Below, in pieces: positions 22,160 to 31,754 of a stretch of DNA of 40,172 bases. The notes beneath the pieces are model-generated. The model was given only the letters and a program-made list of their open reading frames with translations, was not told the DNA's origin and did no database searches. Every line of letters begins with the position of its first letter. Positions within the stretch are counted from its first letter, which is position 1. The stretch covers positions 1 through 40,172 of the forward strand of contig NZ_JBMSDZ010000024.1 of the NCBI RefSeq assembly GCF_049445995.1, given 5' to 3'. The position numbers and the translations under genes are program-made. Source of the DNA: Dyella_A sp049445995. Its GTDB lineage: Bacteria; Pseudomonadota; Gammaproteobacteria; Xanthomonadales; Rhodanobacteraceae.

Positions 22160-24333
22160 CAGCGGCTGGCCTCGGTGAGGGCGCGCTCGACGATGCCGCG
22201 CGTGAGCACGGTCGGCAGCTGTTTGCCTTTGCCACCGCCCCTGGGAAACACCACGTACAGCGGCACGCCGGGCGAGTGGTACTGCTGCAGGAAGGCGGCA
22301 ATGGTGGGATTCACATCGGTCCAGTCGCCCTTCATGTAGACCGCGCCGGTCTTCGCCAGCAATGCGCGGAAGGCGTCGGTGTCGAGCACGGCGTGCTCGT
22401 TGGCCTTGCAGGTGACGCACCAGTCGGCGGTCATGTCGACGAACACCGGCGTGCCGGCCTGGCGCAGCTCGGCCAGCTTCTGCGGGCTGTAGGCGACGAC
22501 GCCCTCAGCCGTAGCGTCGGCACGCGTGGGCGCGGGCACCCGGGCCAGGTAATACAGCGGCACCGCCGTGAGCACGGCCAGCACCAGCACCAGCGCGCGG
22601 CTGAATGCGCCGCGGCCGCGGCTGCGCTCGAACCACCAAAGCGCCATCGCCAGCACCACCATCGCCACCAGCAGCAGGCCGATCGCGTCGGCGCCGCGCT
22701 GGTGCGCCAGCACCCAGGCCAGCCACACCGCGGTGAGATACATCGGGAACGCCAGCACCTGCTTGAGCGTCTCCATCCAGCGCCCCGGCCGCGGCAGCCG
22801 CCGCGCCAGCGCAGGCACGAGGCCCACCAGCAGGAACGGCAGCGCCAGACCGATGCCCAGCATCAGGAACACCGCCAGCGCCGCGGCGATCGGCGCGGCA
22901 AAGGCGTAGGCCAGCGCACTGCCCATGAACGGCGCCGTGCACGGGCTGGCCACCACCACCGCCAGCACGCCGGTGAAGAAGTCGCCGGCCGGGCCGGCGC
23001 GATCGGCCAGCGCCGCGCCGGTGTTGCCCAGCGAGGCGCCGAACTGCACCACGCCGGACATCGACAGGCCCACTGCGAACATCACGCAGGCCAGCACCGC
23101 CACCACCAGCGGCTGCTGCAACTGGGCGCCCCAGCCCAGCGCGTGGCCGGCCGAGCGCAGGCCGACGATCACCCCGCCGACCACGGCGAAGCTGCTGAGC
23201 ACGCCGGCGGTGTAGAGCAGCGCATGGCGCCGCGCGCGCGCCGGGCTCTCGCCGCTTTCCAGCACGCTGACCGCCTTGATCGACAGCACCGGCAGCACGC
23301 AGGGCATCAGGTTGAGGATCAGGCCGCCGCCGAAGGCCAGCAGCAAGGCCAGCAGCAGCCCGGTGTCCGGCGCGGGCGCGGCGGGGCCGCCGTCGGTTCC
23401 GGATGATGCGCTGCCGGCGGCTGCGCCGGCCGGCAGCTCCACCTGCAGCGTGCGGCTCATCACCGGATAGCAGATGCCGCCGTCCTGGCAGCCCTGGAAC
23501 GTGGCCTGCACGGTGAGCTGGCGGCGGCCCTGCAGGTTGCCGGCAATGCCCACCGGCACCTCCACCTGGTCGAAGTAGACCGTGACCTGGCCGAAGTGTT
23601 CGTCCTGGTGCGCGGCGCCGGCCGGCCAGGCCGGCACCAGCTTCAGCGCGGGCGCATCGGGCACGCTCAGCGCGGTCTGGTCGCGGTAGAGGTAATAGCC
23701 CCTGGCCATCGTCCAGCGCAGCAGCAGGCGATCCGGTGCGGTGGCCAGCGCCTCGACGCGGAACGCCTGCTCTGGCGGCAGCGCCGCGGAACCGGCGCCC
23801 AGTGCATGGCCGGCGTCGACGGCACGCAGCGCCGCGCCGAAATCCTGCGGGGGGGCGGCGGCCACGCCGACGCCGGCGGGCAGCGCCAGGTCCAGCTTCT
23901 CGGTATGCGGCGGGTAGCAGATCTTCGGCTCGACCTCGTGGCAGCCCTGGTACTGCACGGCCAGGGTCAGCCGCGCGGTGCCGGCGGCCACCGTGTAGGG
24001 AATCTGCGCATCGACGCCGTGGTGGTAGGTCTCCACGTCGCCGAGGTATTCGTCATGGTGCTTCTCGCCGTCGGGCAACTGCGCCGCGCCCAGGGTGACG
24101 CCGTCGCCGGCGGTGAATTTCATGCGGCCACGGTAGAGGTAGTAGTCCGGCGCGATCGTCCAGTGCAGCTTGAGCACGCCCGGCTGGCTGGCGTCGGCGC
24201 TGAGCTTGTACGCCTCGGTGACCGGCAGCAGATCCTGGCCGGACTGGGCGAACGCCGGCACACCGGCCAGCAGCGCGACGAGGGCGAGCAGCAGGCGGGC
24301 GGCGAGCCGTCCGGAAGGCAGGGAAGGCATCAT
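22159..24333 (-). CDS. dsbD: Thiol:disulfide interchange protein DsbD with two N-terminal alpha domains
   Basis: A protein of 724 residues that passes electrons from cytosolic thioredoxin across the inner membrane. Signal peptide 1-29 (AFAQS) is followed by two consecutive DsbD-alpha domains, marked by YQGCHEVEPKICYPP near 135 and FQGCQDGGICYPVMS near 290. The eight-helix beta domain (about 325-600) has LMPCVLPVLSIK and SPCTAPFMG, its two membrane cysteines. The C-terminal thioredoxin-like gamma domain has DWCVTCKANE near 635. E. coli DsbD has about 565 residues and one alpha domain, so the duplication explains the extra length. The first ATG or the next codon may be the start. Confidence 0.95.
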   Translation of the reverse strand: MMPSLPSGRLAARLLLALVALLAGVPAFAQSGQDLLPVTEAYKLSADASQPGVLKLHWTIAPDYYLYRGRMKFTAGDGVTLGAAQLPDGEKHHDEYLGDVETYHHGVDAQIPYTVAAGTARLTLAVQYQGCHEVEPKICYPPHTEKLDLALPAGVGVAAAPPQDFGAALRAVDAGHALGAGSAALPPEQAFRVEALATAPDRLLLRWTMARGYYLYRDQTALSVPDAPALKLVPAWPAGAAHQDEHFGQVTVYFDQVEVPVGIAGNLQGRRQLTVQATFQGCQDGGICYPVMSRTLQVELPAGAAAGSASSGTDGGPAAPAPDTGLLLALLLAFGGGLILNLMPCVLPVLSIKAVSVLESGESPARARRHALLYTAGVLSSFAVVGGVIVGLRSAGHALGWGAQLQQPLVVAVLACVMFAVGLSMSGVVQFGASLGNTGAALADRAGPAGDFFTGVLAVVVASPCTAPFMGSALAYAFAAPIAAALAVFLMLGIGLALPFLLVGLVPALARRLPRPGRWMETLKQVLAFPMYLTAVWLAWVLAHQRGADAIGLLLVAMVVLAMALWWFERSRGRGAFSRALVLVLAVLTAVPLYYLARVPAPTRADATAEGVVAYSPQKLAELRQAGTPVFVDMTADWCVTCKANEHAVLDTDAFRALLAKTGAVYMKGDWTDVNPTIAAFLQQYHSPGVPLYVVFPRGGGKGKQLPTVLTRGIVERALTEASR

Positions 24334-24373
24334 GACTCCAGGTGCAGGGCCGGCGGGGCCGGGCAGGACGGCA

Positions 24374-24718
24374 TTATGGACGAGAGGCCGTTGCCGCCGC
24401 CGCGGCGTGCGCGCGCACCCAGTCCAGGTAGGGCGCGTGACCGTCGGTCACGGGCAGCGCCACCAGCTCCGGCAGCTCGTACGGATGCAGGGCGAGCAGG
24501 CGCGTCTTCAGCGCGTCGAAGCGCCCGGCGGTGGTCTTGATCACCAGCAGCACCTCCTCATCGGTGTGTACGGCGCCCTGCCAGCGGTAGGTGGAGCGCA
24601 CCCCCGGCAGCTGGTTGACGCAGGCGGCGAGCGATTCATCCACCAGCACGCCGGCGATCGCCGCGGCGGTGGCGGGATCGGGGCAGGTGCTCAGGCAGAG
24701 CAGGATGTCGTCAGGCAT
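24374..24718 (-). CDS. cutA: CutA1 divalent-ion tolerance protein
   Basis: A protein of 114 residues of the small trimeric CutA1 family. LACVNQLPGVRSTYRWQG and EEVLLVIKTT are the conserved core, and LHPYELPELVALPV is the signature near the C-terminus. Its link to copper tolerance in E. coli is debated; binding of divalent ions and structural similarity to PII proteins are established. The start MPDDILLCLST is typical; the longer frame adds 12 residues. It lies just upstream of dsbD and is divergent from groES. Confidence 0.94.
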   Translation of the reverse strand: MPDDILLCLSTCPDPATAAAIAGVLVDESLAACVNQLPGVRSTYRWQGAVHTDEEVLLVIKTTAGRFDALKTRLLALHPYELPELVALPVTDGHAPYLDWVRAHAAAAATASRP

Positions 24719-24784
24719 GGCGGTGGGACCGGTGCAGAGTGGCCAGCCTAGCAAGCGGGCTGGCCCATGCGCTCAGGATTCGCT

Positions 24785-24813
24785 CTTGATAACCGGCGGT
24801 TACGGCCCAACTT
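24785..24813 (+). promoter_or_regulatory. Sigma-32-type heat-shock promoter of groESL
   Basis: CTTGATA (24785-24791), a 14-base spacer and CCCAACTT (24806-24813) fit the RpoH consensus CTTGAAA-N13-15-CCCCATNT with a few mismatches. It lies about 130 bases upstream of the groES start. Confidence 0.6.
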
Positions 24814-24835
24814 CGCACGCACCCCCACCGAACGC

Positions 24836-24863
24836 TTGCACAGGCACGGTGCGGCGCTAAAAT
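24836..24863 (+). promoter_or_regulatory. Sigma-70-type promoter overlapping CIRCE
   Basis: TTGCAC (-35, 24836-24841), a 16-base spacer and TAAAAT (-10, 24858-24863). The -10 shares its last base with the CIRCE operator, so a bound repressor would block polymerase directly. Confidence 0.65.
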
Positions 24864-24889
24864 TGGCACTCACCGACGGCGAGTGCTAG
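24863..24889 (+). promoter_or_regulatory. CIRCE operator (HrcA site) upstream of groES
   Basis: TTGGCACTC, a 9-base spacer and GAGTGCTAG match the CIRCE consensus TTAGCACTC-N9-GAGTGCTAA, with one mismatch in each outer arm and correct spacing. HrcA binds it to repress groESL in the absence of stress. Confidence 0.95.
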
Positions 24890-24944
24890 CAATGCGCCGG
24901 TCCGGGAACCTTTTTCGTCAACCACCCATGAGCTGGAGCCACCC

Positions 24945-25238
24945 ATGAGCAAACTGCGTCCGCTGCACGATCGAGTCATCGTCAAGCGCCTGGAAGAGGA
25001 GCGCGTCTCCGCCGGCGGCATCGTGATCCCCGACAGCGCCACCGAGAAGCCGACCCGCGGCAAGGTGATTGCCGCCGGTACCGGCCGCATCCTGGAAGAC
25101 GGCAACGTCCGCCCGATGTCGCTGAAGGAAGGCGAGACCGTGCTGTTCGGCAAGTACGCCGGCCAGGAAATCAAGATCGACGGCGAAGAGCTGGTCTTCC
25201 TGAAGGAAGACGACATCGTGGCCGTGATCGAAGGCTGA
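24945..25238 (+). CDS. groES: Co-chaperonin GroES
   Basis: A protein of 97 residues forming the heptameric lid of GroEL. LRPLHDRVIVKRLEEE opens it; the mobile loop that contacts GroEL is SAGGIVIPDSATEKPT (about 22-37); the tail is FLKEDDIVAVIEG. Length is normal. It is first in the groESL operon under CIRCE and an RpoH-type promoter. The gap to groEL is 126 bp, longer than in enterobacteria. Confidence 0.98.
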   Translation: MSKLRPLHDRVIVKRLEEERVSAGGIVIPDSATEKPTRGKVIAAGTGRILEDGNVRPMSLKEGETVLFGKYAGQEIKIDGEELVFLKEDDIVAVIEG

Positions 25239-25245
25239 TCCAGGG

Positions 25246-25270
25246 CGGGGAACAGGTCACGGGGAACAGG
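25246..25270. repeat. Short direct repeats in the groES-groEL gap
   Basis: The 11-mer CGGGGAACAGG occurs twice, at 25246 and 25260. A partly complementary GTTCCCAGTTTCCCATTCCC lies at 25321-25340. The 126-bp gap thus contains GGGAAC-type repeat material that could fold in the groESL mRNA. Confidence 0.55.
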
Positions 25271-25364
25271 GGACGTGCAGCGCTCGAAGCGCGCATTCCC
25301 CACCGCTCCGTACTCCACACGTTCCCAGTTTCCCATTCCCATCTTTCAAAGAGGTTTTTCAGTT

Positions 25365-27014
<1,650 letters not shown>

Positions 27015-27044
27015 GTCCTGCCGCACCGCTGTGCTGTACCCACG

Positions 27045-27070
27045 AAAAACCCCGCCTCGGCGGGGTTTTT
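27045..27070. terminator. Bidirectional terminator after groEL
   Basis: AAAAACCCCGCC, a 2-nt loop and GGCGGGGTTTTT: a near-perfect stem flanked by A and T runs, so it can work on both strands. It lies 31 bases beyond the groEL stop. Confidence 0.93.
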
Positions 27071-27224
27071 CCTTGGGTTCGTCCTGTCGGGTCCACCCAG
27101 GGAAACCCCGCAGAAGTGGCTGGTGGCTCCCTCTAGAGCGAGAAAGCAGAGAAGATCCAGAATCGGCTCCACCTTGGGCGCTCAACGTATCCATCGGTGC
27201 GACCGATTCGCTCGCCATGAGAGA

Positions 27225-28032
27225 CTTCTCGTTGAGGCGTGCGCGTAGGGTCGGCGTGATGGACGCCGACCAGATCGCGTACAGCGGCAGCGAGATCACC
27301 ACGATCAAAGTCAGCCAGCCGCTGTAGAAGAACATCACCGCCAGGAAGACGAAGGTGAACAGCAGGTCCAGCACCGGGGTCAGCGTCTGCCCGGTCAGGA
27401 AGTTGCGGATGTTCTCCAGTTCGCGCACGCGAGCGATGGTGTCGCCCACGCGACGCGATTCGAAGTAGGTCAGTGGCAGCGCCAGGATGTGCCGGAACAG
27501 GCGGGCACCCAGCTCCACGTCGATGTGGCACCACCGCCGGAATGAACCAGCTGAAGTCGAACTTGGCCAGTTCTGCCACCAGGGAGGCGCGCGAGGCCAC
27601 GGTGAGCAGCCGGCCGTCGTAGCGCGCCGTGAGCTCGTCCCGTGTCAGGACGCAGGGGCGTTGCAGCGAGAGGTCATGGATCAGCACCTTGCCGTCGCCC
27701 ACCTTGGCCACGACGAAGGCCGAACCGTCATTGCGAAGCGCCAGCGCCGGCAGCGCGACGCGATCCAGGCGCTCGGCAGGTTGTCGGACTACTTTGGCCT
27801 TGAGGCCCAGCCGCTTCGCCGCGAGCAGCAGTGCTGTCTCGTCGAAAGAATCCGATCCCCGGCCCGCCTCGTGGCGGAGCTGGTCGGCGTCCGTTGCGAT
27901 GCCATGGAACTGGGCCAGGAGAACCAGGCCCTGCAGCGGCTGGTCGCCGACGACATTGTCCGATCGGGCGGTCTGGGCGCCGTCTGGCAGGTGGTGGGTG
28001 ACTGCCTCGTCGGCAGTCTCGGCAGCATCCAT
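27225..28032 (-). pseudogene. Remnant of a HlyB-type type I secretion ATPase
   Basis: Two pieces of one gene in different frames. The first (28032 down to about 27530) encodes an N-terminal peptidase-C39-like domain: LVLLAQFHGIATDADQLRHE, GSAFVVAKVGDGKVLIHDLS and KFDFSWFIPAVV. The second (about 27525 to 27225) encodes HIDVELGARLFRHILALPLTY, RVGDTIARVRELENIRNFL and two membrane helices, ending at RARLNEK. In intact proteins about 100 residues lie between the two pieces, so a deletion with frame change joined them. The rest of the membrane domain and the whole ATPase domain are missing. The C39-like domain lacks an obvious catalytic cysteine, as in HlyB. It cannot make a working exporter. Confidence 0.88.
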
Positions 28033-28054
28033 GCGCTATCTCGATCCCTATAGG

Positions 28055-28193
28055 GGAACCTCGAAAAACCGCTCTTTGTTCGTCATTCCCGCGAAAGCGG
28101 GAATCCAGTGTCTTTGTTCTTCAGGGCCTTGGAGTCACTGGATCCCCGCTTTCGCGGGGATGACGAGCCTTATTTCGTGTTTTTTGAGGTTCC
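28055..28193. repeat. Nested palindromic element with terminal inverted repeats (MITE-like)
   Basis: The outer ends GGAACCTCGAAAAA (28055-28068) and TTTTTTGAGGTTCC (28180-28193) are inverted. Inside, 30-bp arms 28081-28110 and 28136-28165 are inverted with two mismatches. Each contains its own CCCGC-GAAA-GCGGG-type hairpin. The CGTCATTCCCGCGAAAGCGG sequence is a repeat widespread in proteobacterial genomes. The element has no reading frame of note and ends where the short gene tail to its right begins. Confidence 0.88.
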
Positions 28194-28262
28194 GATATCC
28201 GGGCGCTGGAGCAGGAGACCGAAGGCCTGCTGTCGGAAATCATCGGTGGCATGCCGCCATGA
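28188..28262 (+). pseudogene. Orphan 3' tail of a gene, possibly type I restriction HsdM
   Basis: An open frame begins inside the element's right end and reads DIRALEQETEGLLSEIIGG then MPP-stop. It looks like the true end of a protein because a functional Fic gene often follows such a tail. LEQETEGLL-type endings remind me of some HsdM methylase subunits, and Fic genes are common inside type I restriction loci. With only 24 codons this stays a guess. Confidence 0.35.
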
Positions 28263-28374
28263 GGCGCGGGTTTCCGTGTCGCGGGCTGCCTTGTATACAG
28301 AGCCAAATCATCTTTATATTGCAGGCTACGTTGAATATGGGCGAGGATTTGCGCCATATGCAAGGCAACCTCGC

Positions 28375-29582
28375 ATGAATGTGCCCGATCCCCACGCCAG
28401 CGCTGAAGCGGTGCGTCACCGCGCCGGGCGCTACATCGCTCAGCCCACCGGCTATCGCGCTTTCTATCCCGCGCCACTGCCGCCGCAGCCGCCCGTGCGG
28501 CTGGACGGTGAACTGCAGACCCTGCTGTCGCTGGCCGACCGCGCGCTCGGTCGCCTCGATGGCTCCTGCCCAACCCCGACCTGTTCGTCTTCATGTACGT
28601 GCGCAAGGAGGCCGTGCTGTCCAGCCAGATCGAGGGCACGCAGAGTTCGCTGCAGGATCTGCTGGCGGCCGAGGTACATATCCTGGCGCCGGATCGTCCG
28701 CGCGACGTCGGCGAGGTGGTCAACTACGTGGCCGCGATGAACTACGGACTGCAGCGACTGCAGGAACTGCCGGTGTCGGTGCGCCTGATCCGAGAAATCC
28801 ACCTGCACCTGCTGCAGGGCGTGCGCGGCATGCGACTGACGCCAGGGGAGCTGCGCACCTCGCAGAACTGGATCGGCCCCGGCGGTTGCACCTTGACCGA
28901 AGCGAGCTACGTGCCGCCGCCGCCACACGAAGTGCCGCTTGCGCTCGGCGCGCTGGAGAACTTCCTGCATGCCGACAGCGACCTGCCGCAGCTGATCCAG
29001 ATCGGCCTGGCGCACGCGCAGTTCGAAACCATCCATCCTTTCCTTGACGGCAACGGTCGCGTCGGCCGCCTGCTGATCACCTTCCTGCTGTGCCAGCGCG
29101 AGATCCTGGGGAAGCCGGTGCTGTACCTGTCGCACTTCTTCAAGCAGCACCGCGCCGAATACTACGAGCGGCTGCAGGCCGTGCGCGACGGTGGCGACTG
29201 GGAAGGCTGGCTGGCGTTCTTCCTGCGCGGCGTGGCCAGCGTCAGCCGCGAAGCCACCGAAACCGCGCGGCGCATCCTCGCCCTGCGCGAGGATCATCGG
29301 GCCAGGGTCACCGCCGGGCTCGGCCGCGCCGCCGGCAACGGCCACAAGGTGCTGGAACATCTATACCAGCGCCCGATCGTCTCGGTCGCCGACGTACAGG
29401 CGCTGACCACCACCACCTACACCGCCGCCAACAACCTGGTCTCGCGGCTGGTGGAACGGGGCGTGCTGATGGAAGCCACCGGCTACCGGCGCAACCGGCT
29501 GTTCCGCTACCAGGCGTATATCGAACTGTTCGTCGAGCCGGGCGACGCCGCGGAAGGGGCGTCGGCAGGATCGCGGGGTTGA
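28375..29582 (+). pseudogene. Class II Fic-domain AMP transferase with an N-terminal frameshift
   Basis: The first 63 codons (MNVPDPHASAEAVRHRAGRY to RALGRLDGS) are in one frame; the rest, from LLPNPDLFVFMYVRKEAVLS, is in the next. A small deletion near 28562-28570 explains this. The second part has the inhibitory motif SSQIEG (S/T-x3-E-G) and the Fic active site HPFLDGNGRVGR, followed by a winged-helix-like C-terminus (VSVADVQALTTTTYTAANNLVSRL). An internal ATG at 28593 could still give a 329-residue protein with both motifs. Fic enzymes AMPylate target proteins; the motif restrains activity. A sequencing error would restore about 400 residues. Confidence 0.85.
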
Positions 29583-29590
29583 CGTCGGAT

Positions 29591-29632
29591 GCGGCGCTCT
29601 CGCTACGGCGGTCGAATTTTTCTCAGCCTCTG
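29591..29632. repeat. Solo half of the 180-bp palindromic element
   Basis: The 42 bases match 40013-40054, the right arm of the palindrome at the end of the ligase-like gene, with one mismatch. No left arm is present. It begins 8 bases after the Fic stop codon. The stretch 29633-29718 to the sulfatase stop contains nothing I recognise. Confidence 0.9.
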
Positions 29633-29718
29633 CTTGGCGGTGTGCGCGGTCTGCCTCCCCGGGCCGGCAGGTGCCGTGGACCCGCGGTACCGGGCGCACT
29701 GCATGGCTGCGGCGAGAC

Positions 29719-31620
29719 TCAGTGTGCGGTGCCGGTCCCGAGGCGGGGATCGAGCCGGGGTTCGCGCCCGGGAGCGTCCGTCCGGTGGGCCACGGCGCGC
29801 TTGTTTGCCGACAGCAGCGCATCGAGTTTTCCATCCAGCCGCAACTGGGACACGCTGGCCATGTCGCGGTCCACGCGTGTCAGCCTGGCATCTTCCACGG
29901 CAGGGCTGGCGCCAGGCGCGTGGGTCAGCGCGGCCAGTTCCGGGCCGACCAGCCGGGTCAGCGCGAAATAGCCGTCGTCGCGGATGCCGGCGCGCTGCAG
30001 CAGCAGGCCGGGCAGCATCCATGAGGCCACGGCCGTGCGCTGCGGCCCGGCCGCCTTGCGCGGATCGACCAGCAGCCAGGTGCCCGGTTCGCTCAGCATG
30101 TTGCCGCCGTCGACGAAGCCGGTGCGCTGGAAGACATGGGTGAGCGCAGGCAGGTGGTCGCCGTAGAACAGCAGCAGGGTCGGGCGCTCGCGCCTGGCGA
30201 GCACGTCGGCGAGGCGCCCCAGTTCCTGGTCGGCGTGATGGATGTGGTACAGGTAATTCTGCAGCTCCAGCTTGTCCTTGCCGGTGATGCCCGCAGGCAC
30301 CGGCATCGCGTCGCGCTCGGCGGGGTCGGCCGGCATGGTGTCGTACGGACCGTGCGCCTCGATGCTGATGGCGAACAGGAACTGCGGCGGGCCGCTGCTC
30401 TTGAGCTGGGCGAGGATCTCGTCGGTCATGCCGCGATCGGCCATGTACTGGCCGTCGTTGGCGGTGCCGGCAGGAAAGGCCGACTGCGAGACGAAGCGGT
30501 CGAAGCCGATCGCCTTGAACGCGCTGGTGCGGTTCCAGAACGACGGATCGTTGCCGTGGATCGCCACCGTCTCGTAACCGTTCGAACGCAGCGTGCGCAC
30601 CAGCCCGGGCACCACCTTCGCGTTGAGCTGCAGGTAGGGAAACTGCAGGTCCGGGAAATAGCGCAGCGACAGCCCGGTCAGCACCTCGAACTCGGTGCGG
30701 ATGGTGCCGCCGCCGAAGGTGGGCACGTGCAGCGCGCCGGACGTGCCGCGACGGGCCAGGTGGTCGAAATTCGGCGTGATCCGCGCGTGCCGGTAGCCGT
30801 TGAGAAGGCGCGGGTCGAAGAACGATTCGCTCTGCACCACCACGATGTCGGGCAGGCCCTCGTCGGCCGTGACGCCGGCGACCGCCTGCCGCCGCAACAC
30901 GCCGTCGGCGCGGCCGAGCAGTTCGCGCGCCGCCGCCGGATCGGGCTTGCGGGCGCCGTGTCCGTAGTGCAACCGGTAGAGCATCAGCGCGCTGAGCAGC
31001 CCGGAGTGGGTGGCGGTGGACGTGGCCGACCACGGCTCCAGCCACAGCGTGCGATCGTTGTAGAGCCGCGTCCACGGCGTCGCGCCGGCGATCAGCGTCA
31101 GCAGCAGGGCCAGCGATGCGGTGCCGGCCAGCAGCCGTGGCATGTGCGGGCGCCGCGGCAGCAGGCGTGGCTCGCGGCGCCACAGCGCGACGAGCAGGAC
31201 GACCGCCGCGAGCATCGCCAGGTAGGGCCATGGACTGTGCGGCAGGTAGGCGCCCAGCACGTGGCTGCCGCCCTTGTCGAGCTGGCCGATCATGCAGAAA
31301 TCGGCGGGGATCAGCGGCGTGCCGAGATTGGCCACCTTGAGCTGGTTGACGGCATACACCGTGCCCTCCGCCGCCAACGCCAGCCCGAACGACAGCACCG
31401 CCCGGCGCGTGAAGGCCAGCAGGGCGCCGGCCAGCAGCAATCCCGGCAGCGCGTTGGCCAGCACGTACACCGGCTGGTCGAACAAGCGCTGCGGCGCCAC
31501 GCCCACGCCGCCGTCGATCAGCCCGGTGAGCAGCGCGAAGGCGAGTGTCATCAGGGCAAGCACCAGCGTGCCCTGCCATGGGCGGCGCGACATGCTGGCG
31601 GTGGTGAGGACGGAGGCCAT
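29719..31620 (-). CDS. LTA synthase family sulfatase (phosphoglycerol transferase-like)
   Basis: A protein of 633 residues. An N-terminal membrane domain has about five helices (to about residue 180). A periplasmic sulfatase-fold domain follows: VVVQSESFFDP starts it, with the nucleophile-containing segment HVPTFGGGTIRTEFEVLTGLS, then SIEAHGPYDTM and LLFYGDHLPAL with metal-binding residues. This is the layout of MdoB/LtaS-type enzymes, which add phosphoglycerol or phosphoethanolamine groups to periplasmic glucans or glycolipids. The exact acceptor is unknown. GCAGGA lies upstream of the first ATG; a second ATG 9 codons in is possible. It is divergent from glnE. Confidence 0.88.
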   Translation of the reverse strand: MASVLTTASMSRRPWQGTLVLALMTLAFALLTGLIDGGVGVAPQRLFDQPVYVLANALPGLLLAGALLAFTRRAVLSFGLALAAEGTVYAVNQLKVANLGTPLIPADFCMIGQLDKGGSHVLGAYLPHSPWPYLAMLAAVVLLVALWRREPRLLPRRPHMPRLLAGTASLALLLTLIAGATPWTRLYNDRTLWLEPWSATSTATHSGLLSALMLYRLHYGHGARKPDPAAARELLGRADGVLRRQAVAGVTADEGLPDIVVVQSESFFDPRLLNGYRHARITPNFDHLARRGTSGALHVPTFGGGTIRTEFEVLTGLSLRYFPDLQFPYLQLNAKVVPGLVRTLRSNGYETVAIHGNDPSFWNRTSAFKAIGFDRFVSQSAFPAGTANDGQYMADRGMTDEILAQLKSSGPPQFLFAISIEAHGPYDTMPADPAERDAMPVPAGITGKDKLELQNYLYHIHHADQELGRLADVLARRERPTLLLFYGDHLPALTHVFQRTGFVDGGNMLSEPGTWLLVDPRKAAGPQRTAVASWMLPGLLLQRAGIRDDGYFALTRLVGPELAALTHAPGASPAVEDARLTRVDRDMASVSQLRLDGKLDALLSANKRAVAHRTDAPGREPRLDPRLGTGTAH

Positions 31621-31754
31621 GGCGTCCTGCGGCTGTCATGGAACTGACGCGCGAGAGTAATCGACCGGACATGAACCTTTCATGGGGGCGCTGGCGCTGC
31701 CCGTACGTCCCGCTTCCGGCCGCTGCGCCGTGCCGCGTGCGGCACAATGCCGGG

